Shown here: positions 10,253 through 22,439 of the stretch, piece after piece
Numbering within the stretch: position 1 is the first letter of the stretch
How the letters are laid out: every line of letters starts with the position of its first letter
From: Erodium maritimum
Lineage: Eukaryota > Streptophyta > Magnoliopsida > Geraniales > Geraniaceae
Assembly: GCA_963921825.1 (NCBI GenBank)
Contig: OY997596.1
Span: forward strand, 57,858,754-57,922,753
DNA: 64,000 bases
Direction: 5' to 3'
Notes under the pieces: model-generated
Seen by the model: the letters and a program-made list of their open reading frames with translations, nothing else
Told to the model about the DNA's origin: nothing
Databases searched by the model: none
Position numbers and translations under genes: made by a program

Positions 10253-11525
10253 GATTTCTCCCGTCTTGCAGCACCTATGACAGCTTTGACCCACAAGGGG
10301 GCGGAGTACCTTTGGACTGATGAGTGTGAGCGCTCTTTTCGCGAGCTAAAGGCTCGACTGACTACCGCTCCAGTGTTGATTGTTCCCGAACGGGGAGTAG
10401 GCTATGACGTGTATTGTGACGCCTCAGGCGAAGGGCTAGGTTGTGTTCTGATGCAGAGTGGAAAGGTGGTTGCTTACGGCTCGAGGCATTTGAAGGTGCA
10501 TGAGCGCAACTACCCGACCCATGATCTTGAGCTAGCAGCGGTGGTATTTGCGCTGAAGAGCTGGAGACATTATCTGTACGGTGAGCAGTTCAGGGTGTTT
10601 TCAGACCACAAGAGCCTCAAGTATATATTCTCGCAGCGTGATCTGAATATGTGCCAAAGACGATGGATGGAGTTACTTGAGGAGTACGACTTCGAGTTGC
10701 TCTATCATCCGGGCAAGGCGAACGTGGTCGCCGATGCTTTGAGCAGGAAGTCGAGTCACTGCGTTGCCAGCATGGCAGTCCGAGAGTGGGACATGCTGGA
10801 GCAGTTGAGCTTATTCAGGTTGGAGTTGGAGGAGGTCACAGAGGGTATGGCCTTGTGTGCATTGGTGGCTCAACCCACGCTTTTTGCTCGAGTGCTAGAG
10901 GCACAGACTGAGGACGCTGAGCCAGCAGGGATTCGTGAGAGATTTCTTGACGGTGTCAAGCTCGAGGGTTGGGAGATGGGCACCGATCAGGGTATCCGCT
11001 TTAGAGGACAGCTGTTTGTGCCCAGCGAGTACAGAGACACTGTATTGCGAGAGTGCCACCACTCCCGTCTGGTTGTGCACCATGGTGGCAACAAGATGTA
11101 TAGAGACATGCGACGACAGTTTTGGTGGATCGGGATGCGTGGGGCAGTTACAGATTTCGTTTCTCGATGCCTTACCTGCCAACAGGTGAAGGCCGAGCAT
11201 CGACGTCCCGCAGGCTTGCTGCAGCCTTTACCGATCTCCGAGTGGAAGTGGGAGCATGTGACTATGGATTTTGTGTGTGGGTTACCCAGGTCGTCGAAGG
11301 GGCACGACGCTGTTTGGGTGGTGGTTGATCGACTGACCAAGTCGGCACACTTTCTGGGTATGAGGATGACTGATTCTATGGACATGTTGGGTCGTTTGTA
11401 CGTCAAGGAGATTGTTCGTCTTCACGGAGTACCAGTGTCAGTGGTATCAGATAGAGACCCTCGTTTTACATCCAGGTTCTGGATGAGCCTACAGAAGGCT
11501 TTGGGTACTAAGGTACTGTTGAGCA
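10253..11525 (+). pseudogene. pol: Pol of chromovirus copy 1: RNase H and N-terminal integrase
   Basis: RNase H runs from about 10360 (PVLIVPERG) with acidic residues in [27 protein letters not shown] and [12 protein letters not shown], ending in the ADALSRK block. Integrase follows: the zinc-binding HHCC domain ([13 protein letters not shown] ... CLTCQQVK) and the first two catalytic aspartates ([17 protein letters not shown]). At about 11526 there is one extra base (cacccgctt against tacagctt in copy 2), so the catalytic glutamate region is out of frame. Confidence 0.92.
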
Positions 11526-12323
11526 CCCGCTTACCATCCCGAGACAGATGGACAGTCAGAGCGCACCATTCAGATTCTAGAGGACATGCTTCGAGCTTGT
11601 GTGCTTGACTTTCAGGGATCATGGGAGGATCATTTGCCTTTGGCAGAGTTTGCCTACAACAACAGTTACCAGTCCAGCATTGGTATGGCGCCATTTGAGG
11701 CTTTGTATGGCAGACCTTGTAGATCGCCGGTGTGTTGGGCTGAGGTTGGGGACCGGAGCTTACTTGGACCAGACATGGTCAGAGAGACGACCGAAAAGGT
11801 CGCTTTGATTAGGGAGCGGTTGAAGACCGCACAGAGTCGGCAGAAGAGCTACGCAGACAGGCGTCGCAGACCACTTGAGTTCATGGTCGGGGAGCACGTG
11901 TTTCTGAGGGTGAGCCCAAAGAAGGGTCTAGTGCGGTTTAGACGCAGTGGAGGCAAGCTAGCACCACGTTTTATTGGACCATTTGAGGTCTTAGAGAAGA
12001 TTGGAGCTGTTGCTTATCGTTTGTCCTTGCCACCGCAGCTTGGGAACGTGCATAACGTTTTCCATGTGTCCCAACTGCGGAAGTACATGGAAGACCCTGC
12101 GCACATCATTGAGTGGTCAGACATCGAGGTAGCAGATGATGTCACCTATGAGGAGCAGCCCGTCAAGATTCTGGGTACGAAGGAGAAGGCCCTGCGGAAC
12201 AAGACGATTCCGTTGGTACTAGTACAGTGGGCACATCAGGGAGCAGGATCCACTTGGGAGCGCGAGGATGAGATCCGCGTGAAGTATCCCCACCTGTTCG
12301 GCATTGAGGTAACTTGTTTTTAA
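11526..12323 (+). pseudogene. pol: Pol of chromovirus copy 1: C-terminal integrase and chromodomain
   Basis: After the frameshift the frame reads [18 protein letters not shown], the [11 protein letters not shown] block, the integrase C-terminal GPF/Y region ([16 protein letters not shown]) and a C-terminal chromodomain-like segment with [15 protein letters not shown] and [18 protein letters not shown]. In chromoviruses this domain directs integration to particular chromatin. The stop at 12321 is followed by a short spacer and the polypurine tract. Confidence 0.92.
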
Positions 12324-12340
12324 TTTCGAGGACGAAATTT

Positions 12341-12353
12341 CTTTAAGGGGGGT
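12341..12353 (+). other. Polypurine tract
   Basis: A purine run ending aaggggggt lies a few bases before the 3' LTR. It would prime plus-strand DNA synthesis. The matching tract of copy 2 is at 29250-29261 on the other strand. Confidence 0.85.
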
Positions 12354-12357
12354 AGAT

Positions 12358-14944
12358 TGTAAGACCCGCTCCCGGTCGAACCGGCGGCTTTTCAAGCAAG
12401 TTTGACTTGCTACCGGAAAGTCAACCGATGACTCAAGAAGTCACTCGGGACTTTTCCGGAACCCAAACGAATTAGCCATCATCACGGTTGGCTTAAGGGG
12501 AGAAATTCCTTTCGTTTGAGTATAATGTTGGAGAAAGTCAATTTTGGTTAAAACGAGACTTTTTATCGACTAAAAGCATTATTTTATTGTGCTGGAATTT
12601 ATTTTGGAAAAGTAAATAACCTATGTGGACACTTGTCCCTTTTTGGTTGAAAGAGAGAAAAGGGAGTAGTCTTAGACCCTTTTGCCCTCCCAAAAGCTTC
12701 TTCAAGGGATTCTAGCTCAAGGGCTTTTGGTCTTTTGACACATCTAGGTATTATATGAGATTGGAAAAGAAAATTCAACTCATTCTTTTTGGTGTAGCCG
12801 AAAATTGGAGTAGGAGCAAGAGAGAAGAGCTCCCATGGAGCTTTGAAGAAGAATCAAGGAAGAAGAGGCCACTTGAAGCCTTCCTTTAGCCATCCCTCCT
12901 CAAAATTTCTATCATCTTCTTCATCTCCATCTTCTAGAGGTAATGGAACTCTCTAATCCTCATTTCTCTTCATCTCTTTTCATGGGTTTTGGGTGAAATA
13001 GCTAGATGTTGTTAGGTTTGAGTAGAAATGGTGGGAGATGTTGTTGATGAGAAGCTTGGTTGGGTTTTTGTTGAGAAATCATTAGTTGTTGGAGCTTTTG
13101 AGTTGGGTTTGATTTGATGAATCATTAGAAACTTGTTTGTGTGTTGATTCCTACCATGGGTAGAGGAGGATTGAAGGATTTGGACTGTTTTGGGAGTTGG
13201 AAGGGGTAAAATTTGGGGTTTGAAGGTGGTTTTTCGGAGAAAAGGAGCTGGAGGTTGAAGAAGGGCGAAACTGCCCTGGTGCGCCACGGATCCGTGACGG
13301 ATCCCGTGACGGGCAACGTCACGACTCCGTGAGGGAGTCCGTGACGGCACTCGTCACGGCTCCGTGATGGTAACCGTGATGGTTGGCCTCACGGATCCGT
13401 GACCAGGTCCGTGGCAGACCAGAGTGGGGGTTTCGTCGAGGGTTTTTCACCTTGGTTGATCTTGGTTTTGAGCTGAACTTTGGAGGGGCTTTGGGGGTCT
13501 TTCTTGCTGTTTAAGTGGAGTCTAATTAACGTTTCTTTGTGTCCAAGACTTTGGGGATCGAGCTAGAGGAGCAAAGATCACGTCGGGACCCGAGTGAAGA
13601 ACGGAGTGGTGACCACCGGGCTTCATCAAAGAGTTGAGAGGAAGACCTTGAGGTAGGGAAAGCCTTAACCCCTCGTTTATGATGCTTAGTATGCATGTTA
13701 GGCTAATAAAATTGGAAAGGTACTAGAAATTCCTATAGGATGCGAATAACTAGCATAATTGTCTTTCAATTACTAATAACCGAAAGTGTCTAGTGGTGAT
13801 GACTAGGATGCCAATCACTAGTGTAACTCGCTTTCAATACTTGGGAATTGTTTGTCTGGTAGAGGAGCCTTGGCAAAGCCCTCGGATTAGTTGCGTGTTA
13901 GGATCACATGTTTGGTTGTTGGTTGCTTAGTGGATAGGCTAAAGAGTCTAACGAAACTAGTTGAACTGCATGCGTGATTGCTCGATTGAAGGTTTTTATG
14001 ATTGGTTGGTTAAACTCGTACTTGACCGTTGAATGTATCTGAATGATTGCTTGTTGTCTTTAAATGGTTACTTGGAGCATCGAGTATGACTGGTTGTACC
14101 GAGCGGTGCAATCAGGTGATCGATGCCCCGTTGGTTCGAGACTGGTAAGTGAAAGGTAAGTGTGTTTGTGTGATTGGTGTGCTATGTTTATGTGATTCGT
14201 GTACTGAGTGGTCGTGAATTGATGATGTGTGAGCTATGTGTGGCAATGAATTGGTGGTTGTTGGGATTGGATTGTTTCGTGCTTTCAGCTTGGGTGCGTT
14301 ATTCAATTATTAACTGATTATTATTGAATTGTCCAAGTGTATGCTTCCTATGGGAGTAATACCTTGGTTCCCGAGGACATAGAATCCTTTGGAGACGTTT
14401 CTGAGAATCCCGATGTTAAGCGCCCCGAAGGGTTGTTTCCGGTCGCCTCAATGTTATGCGTCTCCTCTGGATTTGAGGGAAAATCCGAGAGGACACATCA
14501 TATGTGGATCGAAGGGTGGAGACTTCATGTGCCACGGCATTGGCTGGTTTACCTATTACCCGTATTTGTTATGAGCTATCTTGTTGACTTGCTGTTGGTT
14601 TATGGAGTTTAAGGTTCACCTTGTTCTGTGTTTTCCCTACTGAGCGTAAGCTCACCCCTGTGAGTTCATTGTTGTGTTTACAGGCTTGATTGAGGAGTAG
14701 AGGCTCGGGAGCTTCTCGGTGTGGGTGTCTGTAGAGACTTCGCTTTTATTCCTTTTGTTTGGGACAGATTTTGTGGAGGTTTATTATTACACCCTGGAGG
14801 GTTATTTATGTTTTATACTGAATTTTGTGGATTTGAGTTTCTTATTGGAGTTTTCAGGAACTTATTGTTGCATTGGTACCTCTTAAATCATTTATTACTA
14901 GTCATGCCTCGAGTCCGGGCAAGAACCGGATTTGGGGCGTGACA
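12358..14944 (+). repeat. 3' LTR of chromovirus copy 1
   Basis: 2587 bp with the same ends as the 5' LTR, followed by the gacca duplication at 14945-14949. It keeps the 12-bp atcccgtgacgg unit that the 5' LTR lacks; the solo LTR also has it, so the 5' LTR lost it after insertion. Confidence 0.95.
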
Positions 14945-14963
14945 GACCATAAAAAATCAGGTT

Positions 14964-17576
14964 TGTGAGACCCGCTCCCGGTCGAACCGACGGCGTTTCA
15001 AGCAAGTTTGACTTGCCACCGGAAAGTCAACCGATGACTCAAGAAGTCACTCGGGACTTTTCCGGAACCCAAACGAATTAGCCATCATCACGGTTGGCTT
15101 AAGGGGAGAAATTCCTTTCGTTTGAGTATAATGTTGGAGAAAGTCAATTGTGGTCAAAACGAGACTTTTAATCGACTAAAAGCATTATTTTATTGTGCTG
15201 GAAATTATTTTGGAAAAGTAAATAACCTATTTGGACACTTGTCCCTATTTGGTTGAAAGAGAGAAAAAGGAGTAGTCTTAGACCCTTTTACCCTTCCAAA
15301 AGCTTCTACAATGGATTCTAGCTCAAGGGCTTTTGGTCATTTGACACATCTAGGTATTATATGAGTTTGGAAAAGCAAAATCAACTCATTTCTTTTGGTG
15401 TAGCCGAAATTTGGAGGAGGAGCAAGGGAGAAGAGCTCCCATGGAGCTTTGAAGGAAAATCAAGGAAGAAGAGGCCACTTGAAGTCTTCCTCTAGCCATC
15501 CCTCCTCAAAATCACTAGCATCTTCTTCATCTCAACAATCTAGAGGTAATGGAACTCTTTAATCCTCATTTCTCTTCATCTCTTTTCATGGGTTTTGGGT
15601 GAAATTGCTAGTTATTGTTTGGTTTGAGTAGAAATGGTGGGCGATGTTGTTGATGAGAAGCTTTGTTGGGTTTTTTTTGTTGAGAAATCATTAGTTTGTT
15701 GGAGCTTTTGAGTTGGGTTTGATTTGTTGAATCATTGGAAACTTGTTTGTGGGTTGATTCCTACCATGGGTAGAGGAGTATTGAAGGATTTGGACTGTTT
15801 TGGGAGTTGGAAGGGGTAAAATTTGGGGTTTGAAGGTGGTTTTTCGGAGAAAAGGAGCTGGAGGTTGAAGAAGGGCGAAACTGCCCTGGTGTGCCACGGA
15901 TCCGTGACGGATCCCGTGACGGGCAACGTCACGGCTCTGTGAGGGAGTCCGTGACGGCACTCGTCACGGCTCCGTGATGGTAACCGTGATGGTTGGCCTC
16001 ACGGATCCGTGACTAGGTCCGTGGCAGACCAGGGTGGGGGTTTCTTTGAGGGTTTTTCGCCTTGGTTGATCTTGGTTTTGAGCTGAACTTTGGAGGGGCT
16101 TTGGTGGTTTTGCTTGTTGTTTAAGTGGAGTCTTATTAACGTTTCTTTGTGTCCAAGACTTTGGGGATCGAGCTAGAGGAGCAAAGATCACGTCGGGACC
16201 CGAGTGAAGAACGGAGTGGTGACCACCGGGCTTCATCAAAGTGTTGAGAGGAAGACCTTGAGGTAGGGAAAGCCTTAACCCCTCGTTTATGATGCTTAGT
16301 ATGCATGTTAGGCTAATAAAATCGGAAAGGTCCTAGAAATGGCTATAGGATGCGAATAACTAGCATAATTGTCTTTCAATTATTAATAACCGGAAGTGTC
16401 TAGTGGTGAATGAATAGGATGCCAATCACTAGTGTAAATCGCTTTCAATACTTGGGAATTGCTTGTCTGGTAGAGGAGCCTTGGCAAAGCCCTCGGATTA
16501 GTTGCGTGTTAGGATCACATGCTTGGTTGTTGGTTGTTAGTGGATAGGCTAAAGGGTCTAACGGAACTAGTTGAATTGCATGTGTGAATGCTCGTTTGAA
16601 GGTTTATGATCGGTTGACTAAACTCCCTCATGACTATTGAATGATTACTTGATTTAATTAAATGGTTGCTTGGAGCATCGAGTATGACTGGTTATACCGA
16701 GCGGTGCAATCAGGTGATCGATGCCCCGTTGGTTCGAGACTGGTAAGTGAACGGTAAGTGGGGATTGTGTGATTGGCGTGCTATAATTATGTGATTCGTG
16801 TACAGTGTGTTGTGGTGAATTGGTGATGTGTGAGCTAAGTGTGGTAATGAATTGTTGGTTGTTGGGATTGGATTATTTCGTGTTTCGGTTGAGTGCGTTA
16901 TTCAATTATTAACTGATTATTATTGAATTGTCCAAGTGTATGCTTCCTATGGGAGTAATACCTTGGTTCCCGAGGACATAAAATCCTTTGGAGACGTTTC
17001 TGAGAATCCCGATGTTAAGCGCCCCGAAAGGTTGTTTCCGGTCGCCTCAATGTTATGCGTCTCCTCTGGATTTGAGGGAAAATCCGAGAGGACACATCAT
17101 ATGTGGATCGGAGGGTGGAGACTTCATGTGTCACGGCATTGGCTGGTTTACCTTTTTCCCATATTTGTTATGAGCCATCTTGTTGACCTTGCTGTTGAAT
17201 TATGGATCTTGTTGACTTTGCTGTTGATTTATGGAGTTTAAGGTTCACCTTGTTACGTGGTTTCCCTACTGAGCGTAAGCTCACCCCTGTGAGTTCATTG
17301 TTGTGTTTATAGGCTTGATTGAGGAGTAGAGGCTCGGGAGCTTCTCGGTATGGGTGTCTGTAGAGACTTCGCTTTTATTTCTTTTCGTTTAGAACAGATT
17401 TTGTGGAGGATTATTATTACACCCCTGGAGGGTTATCGATGTTTTAAACTGAATTTTGTGGATTTGAGTTTCTTATTGGAGTTTTCAGGAACTTATTGTT
17501 GAGCTGTCGTTGTTTTTAAATCATTTATTCTAGTTATGCCTCGAGTCCGGGCAAGAACCGGATTTGGGGCGTGACA
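14964..17576 (+). mobile_element. Solo LTR of the same chromovirus family
   Basis: A complete 2613-bp LTR from TGTGAGACCCGCTCC to GGGCGTGACA, with the duplication aggtt directly on both sides (14959-14963 and 17577-17581). It has no internal region. A solo LTR with its own duplication arises by recombination between the two LTRs of a full-length insertion. It differs from the copy 1 LTRs at many positions, for example an extra cttgttgactttgctg stretch near 17205, so it came from a separate insertion. Confidence 0.95.
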
Positions 17577-17930
17577 AGGTTTGTTGGCTTAGTTGAGGCC
17601 GAGAACGAGAGATGGGAAGATGAACACAAAAGCGAGGGACCCAGATCTACGATGATCTCCACCAGACCGACGAGGAAGGGCCTCCCACTAACAGATCTAA
17701 GAAGCTCGCAGAGAAGAGAGATGGGAGGAAAGGAGGAAGAGGTGAAAAAAGTTGAAAAGGAGGGCTAAGAAAAGGAGGCGGAAAGAGAGGCTTGGACTTG
17801 AGCTTGACGGGGAAAAAAGGAGCGGAAGAAAGAGGAGAAGCTTCCGCCGACGTCAACCAGGCATAATGGTCGTAGCCATCGTCGGCGAAGGGCCGAAGGA
17901 GAAAGGTGGTGGCGGCTATGTAAAACTAGG
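17577..17930 (-). mobile_element. LINE-like element, 5' part (continuation)
   Basis: Removing the two chromovirus insertions and their duplications joins 3512 to 14950-14963 to 17582 without loss, so this is the rest of the same host sequence. It is G+C- and purine-rich; on the minus strand it is a pyrimidine-rich, leader-like segment resembling the start of the LINE-like element at 46226. No reverse transcriptase is visible. The exact 5' end is unclear. Confidence 0.45.
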
Positions 17931-20340
17931 GTTAATGTGCATGTCATTAAGGCTATATGCCTTCTCATGTATATATTATGATCCTATAAATAGAAACTAT
18001 TGTAAAGTATACATATATAATGAGTGAGTAAGCTACAAGGCAACACAAGTGACCTTGACGCCATGGACAATATCCAATATTCAGCCTGCTTTAATATTCT
18101 GGCCAACCCTTCCATGCAAAATAAAATAGGTATGGGGACAGAGGGTCACCCTAACGAGTACCCTTTTCCAGACAGACAAACCTTGCTTTCTGTCTCCTTG
18201 TCACTATATCGTGGGATACCAAGTAGGTATAAATTGCCGAAGCAACAAGATCCAAGCATCCTCGAAACTGAAACATGGAGCAGGCCTTATAGAAAAAGCC
18301 ATTCTACAAATGTCCTACGCCTTGCTCTTATCAAATTTTAGCACAACCAATCCTGTCTTACCATTGTGTTTTCCTTTCAAGAAATGCAGAGTTTCGAACA
18401 CTAATTTTTGTCTTGGATTGAACGACCTAAAAACAAAAACTCCTTGTGTGTCCGAAATATAATAACATCCAGCTAAGGTTAAAGACGATTGGATGCCACC
18501 TTAGAGTCAATCTTGAACAAGATATTTCCCACGTAATCATATACCTCTGATCATCAGTCATCTCTTTACGGCAAATATATTATCGAAGTAAGGAAAAACT
18601 TAGTGTTTCTACCCAATCCACTAGTATTTGCTACATTGCCCTTTGCCTCTACAATTATACTTATCTATATAACGTGTATAGGTTGGGATGGTCGCCGATT
18701 AAAAACTTCAATCCTTCTCTTGCTCCTTAAAACTTAAAGCTATAAAAATGATCTTAATCAAGTTGAAGACATCAATATTCATTTAAATTCGTATCATTTT
18801 ATCATCATTATTGATAGATGCATAATGCCAAGAAAATAATAATTGAAAGGAGACAATGCAATATATTTGGATGAAGGAGAAAAGATACGAACATGACATG
18901 AAAGTAAAGAAGAACAAGGTGTGTATGCAATGCAGATTACATGGGCTTTTGTAGGTCATATTGTGTCTGGTCTCTTGTGTCTCTCTGTTCCCTCTTATTT
19001 ATATCTCCCATTTGCACATTTTAATATACATATATAACAAAATTAGACTAATAATTAATTAACCAATTAATCACTCATTCGGTCTATTTTATAATCCAGA
19101 TTTTATTTTGTTAATTAATTGAATAAGTTATGTACTCAACATCTCTTCAGATTTTGCCATGTAAAATTGGGGCATCTCTCTGGCATTTTGCTTCTGTGAA
19201 AAGCTATCATTATTCATTACTAGTTGCTTTAAATTGCATATAATTAATTTATTAGATTTAGAAGATTGTGAAAATTAATTAATATAATAATCACGTAGAA
19301 CATGAATGGGAGTGATCCCTAGCTTCCGGTGGCAACTGGCAAAGTACTTCTGTACTTTCAAACCGTCCACTTGGAGGTCGGAGAAGACAATTATCAATTA
19401 ATTAATTTTTAATTTCGTATTTAATATTTAATATTTAATATTTAAGATGGTTAACAGTAACAAATGTGAATTCAGTCAAAGTAAGCACAGGTCACATTCA
19501 TTGAGGAACTTGTTGCTTAATCAACTGATCTCTACATGAATAGATTTATATTTATTTTAAACTAGAATTTTTCCACATAAGTTATTAGATGATTATGTAT
19601 TTAATTTAATGATCAAGTTAGTCATAAAATACACTTCATTTCATTCCAATAGAGCCTTAAAAACCGAGTAAAAACTCTCTCTAGTTGGAGGAAAAGCGTT
19701 GTCGATTTTGGCCACAACTCTTCACCTCTAATCCCCTATCGTTTACCGTTAAACTCTTTCAGGGTAATATCTTTATCTCAAATGGGCTTTTTAAAATCTG
19801 TCTCCCAATTTATAATCGCTGTGTTCGTTTTTTTCTTTTTTGTAGGGCCTAATCATCCGTAACTCATCAACCATCTAAAATCCCTTCCTCCTCCACCGGA
19901 GGATCAATGTGCAACTCAGACAAAGCAAGCTGACTCGAGTCGAGATGGAAACAGCGGTGTACGCACCTCCTCACGAGAAGAAGGTCAGATCCCCTAAGAA
20001 TTCACTTAGAATAGTTATAGTTAGTATAATCTTTTTATGTGTTCTACCGAATCTCACGACTGCGAAGAAAACAGCGGTTGGAATTACAGGGTAAACGTTT
20101 CGAGCCTTTCCGAAATCTATGTCTAACCTTTTGTTTCTCTATGTATTAAGTTTCATCTGCAAGCAATCCTCAACACACATTTGTAACGGTTATTTCCACA
20201 AACTTGTCAGGTGGACTGGAAATAAATTCAAAAGTATGTCTCCAGAACAAGCAATTCGCGGCACACCAAAAGGTACCAAACCCATATTTGATTACAAGTG
20301 GTTTTACAAAGGGAATTGTACACAATAGTGTGTGTATGGG
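17931..20340. other. AT-rich intergenic DNA downstream of LHCA1
   Basis: AT-rich, with TTAATTAA-type runs and a triple atttaatatttaat repeat near 19423-19445. No ORF has a recognisable domain. The last 200-300 bases should hold the LHCA1 3' untranslated region, but I found no clear polyadenylation signal on the minus strand. Confidence 0.5.
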
Positions 20341-20350
20341 GCAATCTCTC

Positions 20351-22008
20351 TCAGTTGGGGAAGATCCCTTTGGGGATGATCACGTCCCCAATGTTGTTGT
20401 GCCATGGGTCAGCCAAGTGAGTCGCCAAGTTCTCGAGGGGTCCCGTCCCTGGGTATGCCGATTGTTGCACGCAAAACCCGACAAAGGCCAACAACGCCAA
20501 TCGACCTGCAACACAAACCCATTTCAAGATTGAACTCAAATCGATACAATCAAAGATGAATATCACTGAACTACACATAATTATGTCCGATTGTCACATA
20601 ACTATCCTAATTAAAAGTTTGTCTAGATAACACTATCCCGAAAATATCATTGTTAAGTGTAATCATGTGAAACCCGCGCATAATTAAATGATATTGTAAT
20701 CAAGTCCAACAGAGCTTGAGGAGTTGATGAACTAACCGTTTTTGATCTCCTTGACCTTGTACTCCTCGAACTTCTTGGGGTCCTTGGAGTAGCCGAGGGG
20801 GTCAAAGGCACCTCCGGGGTACTTCTTCTTCTCGCTGTCCTTCTCCATGCTACGTTGGTGCTCTACAAAGGCAATGGCCATGAACTCGATGGCCAAAATC
20901 GTAGGGAGGGTACCCCACGGCACGGGGTTGCCCAAGTATGTGGCTTGTCCTCCTGGCAACGCAGCCCATTCCTGTGCCTTCACCCAGTTCCCGAGGCCCA
21001 ACGCCTCTGGCACCAAGATCCCTGGCTGCAACATTTAAGGTCATCCAATCAGGTCCAATTCAACTAAAAACTCAAACTGATAGGTAAATTACGTTTCCAT
21101 ACTAGAAAACCCATTAGAGGCTATAAGATAAATCGATATACAAATGCTATTTTAGAGATAAAGAGATTCAAACACATCATATTCCTAAGTAACCAGCTCT
21201 GATATCAGAAGACCAAGATTCGAACTCATCATATCCGTAAGTACCCAGTTCTAATATCAGAAGATCAGCTTAGTTATAAGACCTTCCGCAGTGGAGGCTT
21301 CTGTGCGTCGAATAGGGACATCGATTCAGTACCTTTTCGAGAAAAAAAACCCCAAACCTACGATTCCATCGATTTGACCGCGAAGAAAATCGATAGATTT
21401 ATCGACCGTCTATTCGGATCTAAGCCACAATTCTCTTATGGCCCAAATAATATAATTATACTTATAGCCCACTTTTTCCCGTGAATCAGCCCCACCTTTT
21501 CCCTACTTTTCGATTAATTAGACTAGGATCAAACCTAATCGATCTAATCTCATTGTAGACGGCCTAAACTCAAGCTGATAGTCGAAGTCCGATTATAAAT
21601 ACAAAAAACTTGTTACAAAAAAGAAACTTACAACAGCAAGCATTGCCCATCTGCAGTGAATGAGCTCGGACTCCTTGAATCTCTCCAAGTTCTCCGGAAC
21701 TTCTCCCAACCCAAGTGGGTCGAATCCGAAGTCACTGAAACAACATGCAACCGAGACACGTCAAGAATGTCTCCAAGTTGATGGCTTTTAATAAAGAATG
21801 GAGTCAAGGTCACATACCCTGGAGCAGAGCCGTCGAGGTAAGGAGGGCGGGGCTGGCCGGGCATCCACTCGGCGGACATGGAGAAGCGGCCTCCGCCGCT
21901 GCTGGCAAAAGGGAGAGGAGCTACGTATCTTGACCTCGACGACGACACCGACGTCGGGAACCGCACGGCGGCGGAGATGCCGCAGCTTATCACCGTGTTG
22001 GTGGCCAT
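20351..22008 (-). CDS. LHCA1: Photosystem I light-harvesting chlorophyll a/b protein LHCA1
   Basis: Nuclear gene for a chloroplast thylakoid antenna protein that binds chlorophyll and passes excitation energy to photosystem I. Four exons with GT-AG introns: 21818-22008, 21632-21734, 20737-21025 and 20351-20505. Joined length is 738 bases, 245 codons plus TGA, normal for LHCA1. The first 40-45 residues are a Ser/Arg-rich plastid transit peptide. The mature part shows [18 protein letters not shown], the chlorophyll-binding helix [32 protein letters not shown], the second binding helix [17 protein letters not shown] and the tail [15 protein letters not shown]. All introns fall at standard positions and no defect is seen. 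Strong similarity to LHCA1 rather than LHCA2-4 comes from my knowledge of the family. Confidence 0.96.
21120..21275 (-). repeat. Imperfect tandem repeat in LHCA1 intron 2, tRNA-like motif
   Basis: Two adjoining imperfect copies of about 57 bases (agattc-aactcatcatat-cc-taagta-ccag-tct-atatcagaaga) lie in intron 2. On the minus strand they read gagttcgaatcttgg, close to an RNA polymerase III B box, and gatatcagagc, close to the initiator tRNA 3' end. This could be SINE debris; no A box or tail was found. Confidence 0.3.
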
Positions 22009-22118
22009 TTAGATCAACCGGAGGAGAAGAAGAAGAAGAGAGAGAGAGATGAAGTTGAGAGTGAAGGTGAGGAATGGAAGATGAAGGAGGGGTTTAGACT
22101 TGTAGTGGTGAAGATGAG

Positions 22119-22222
22119 ATATAAGCGAATCCATATGTTGATTCTCATTGGCTGAGGCTGATGGGCTTGGTGTTGTCATTGGGCCACGTTTCACTGCCTC
22201 ATCCATTGTGATTCCACGTGGA
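22119..22222 (-). promoter_or_regulatory. LHCA1 promoter: TATA, CCAAT and G-box
   Basis: Reading the minus strand upstream of the LHCA1 ATG, there is a TATA-like cttatatc at 22119-22125 (about 110 bases upstream), CCAAT boxes at 22147-22151 and 22178-22182, and a palindromic CCACGTGG G-box centred at 22217 followed by gatattcc. G-box, I-box-like and CCAAT elements are typical of light-regulated Lhc promoters. The transcribed leader is inferred to be the pyrimidine-rich stretch 22009-22085. Confidence 0.65.
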
Positions 22223-22439
22223 ATATCCAGGGTGTTTTTGTGTTTTTATTTTTTTTATTTTGTGGCTGAGGATGATTGTTAGAGAGGGGAAAAATCAGTG
22301 ATATTTTCTTGGTCGTGAGGGTTTTGAGAGGAAGAATGAGTTATTTGGAGTGTCACGTGGATAAGCAATGTGGATATGTCATTGGCTGTTTCTTGATTTC
22401 TTCACGACCGTTGTGATATTGCACCTCTTTATGATATTT

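Larger units (their letters stand above)
3513..14944 (+). mobile_element. Full-length Ty3/gypsy chromovirus (Tekay/Del-like), copy 1
   Basis: An 11.4-kb LTR retrotransposon with all boundaries visible: LTRs starting TGTAAG and ending GTGACA, an initiator-Met tRNA primer site three bases inside the 5' LTR, gag with zinc knuckles, then protease, reverse transcriptase, RNase H, integrase and a C-terminal chromodomain, a polypurine tract, and a gacca duplication. Order PR-RT-RH-IN marks Ty3/gypsy; the chromodomain, Met primer and LTRs of about 2.6 kb point to the Tekay/Del chromovirus group. Coding regions carry several nonsense codons and three frameshifts, so the copy cannot make its own proteins. 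The two LTRs are close to identical by eye apart from scattered substitutions and one 12-bp length difference, so insertion is fairly recent. Confidence 0.95.

Noticed and set aside
19945-20094. Small plus-strand ORF (METAVYAPP..., one hydrophobic segment)
   Set aside because: 49 codons, no recognised family, no splice partner found; it may be chance or a first exon, but evidence is too weak.
20204-20533. 109-codon ORF opposite LHCA1 exon 4
   Set aside because: Antisense shadow of a well-supported exon.
21120-21275. A true tRNA or complete SINE in LHCA1 intron 2
   Set aside because: Only a B-box-like motif and a tRNA-end-like motif; no A box, cloverleaf or poly(A) tail.
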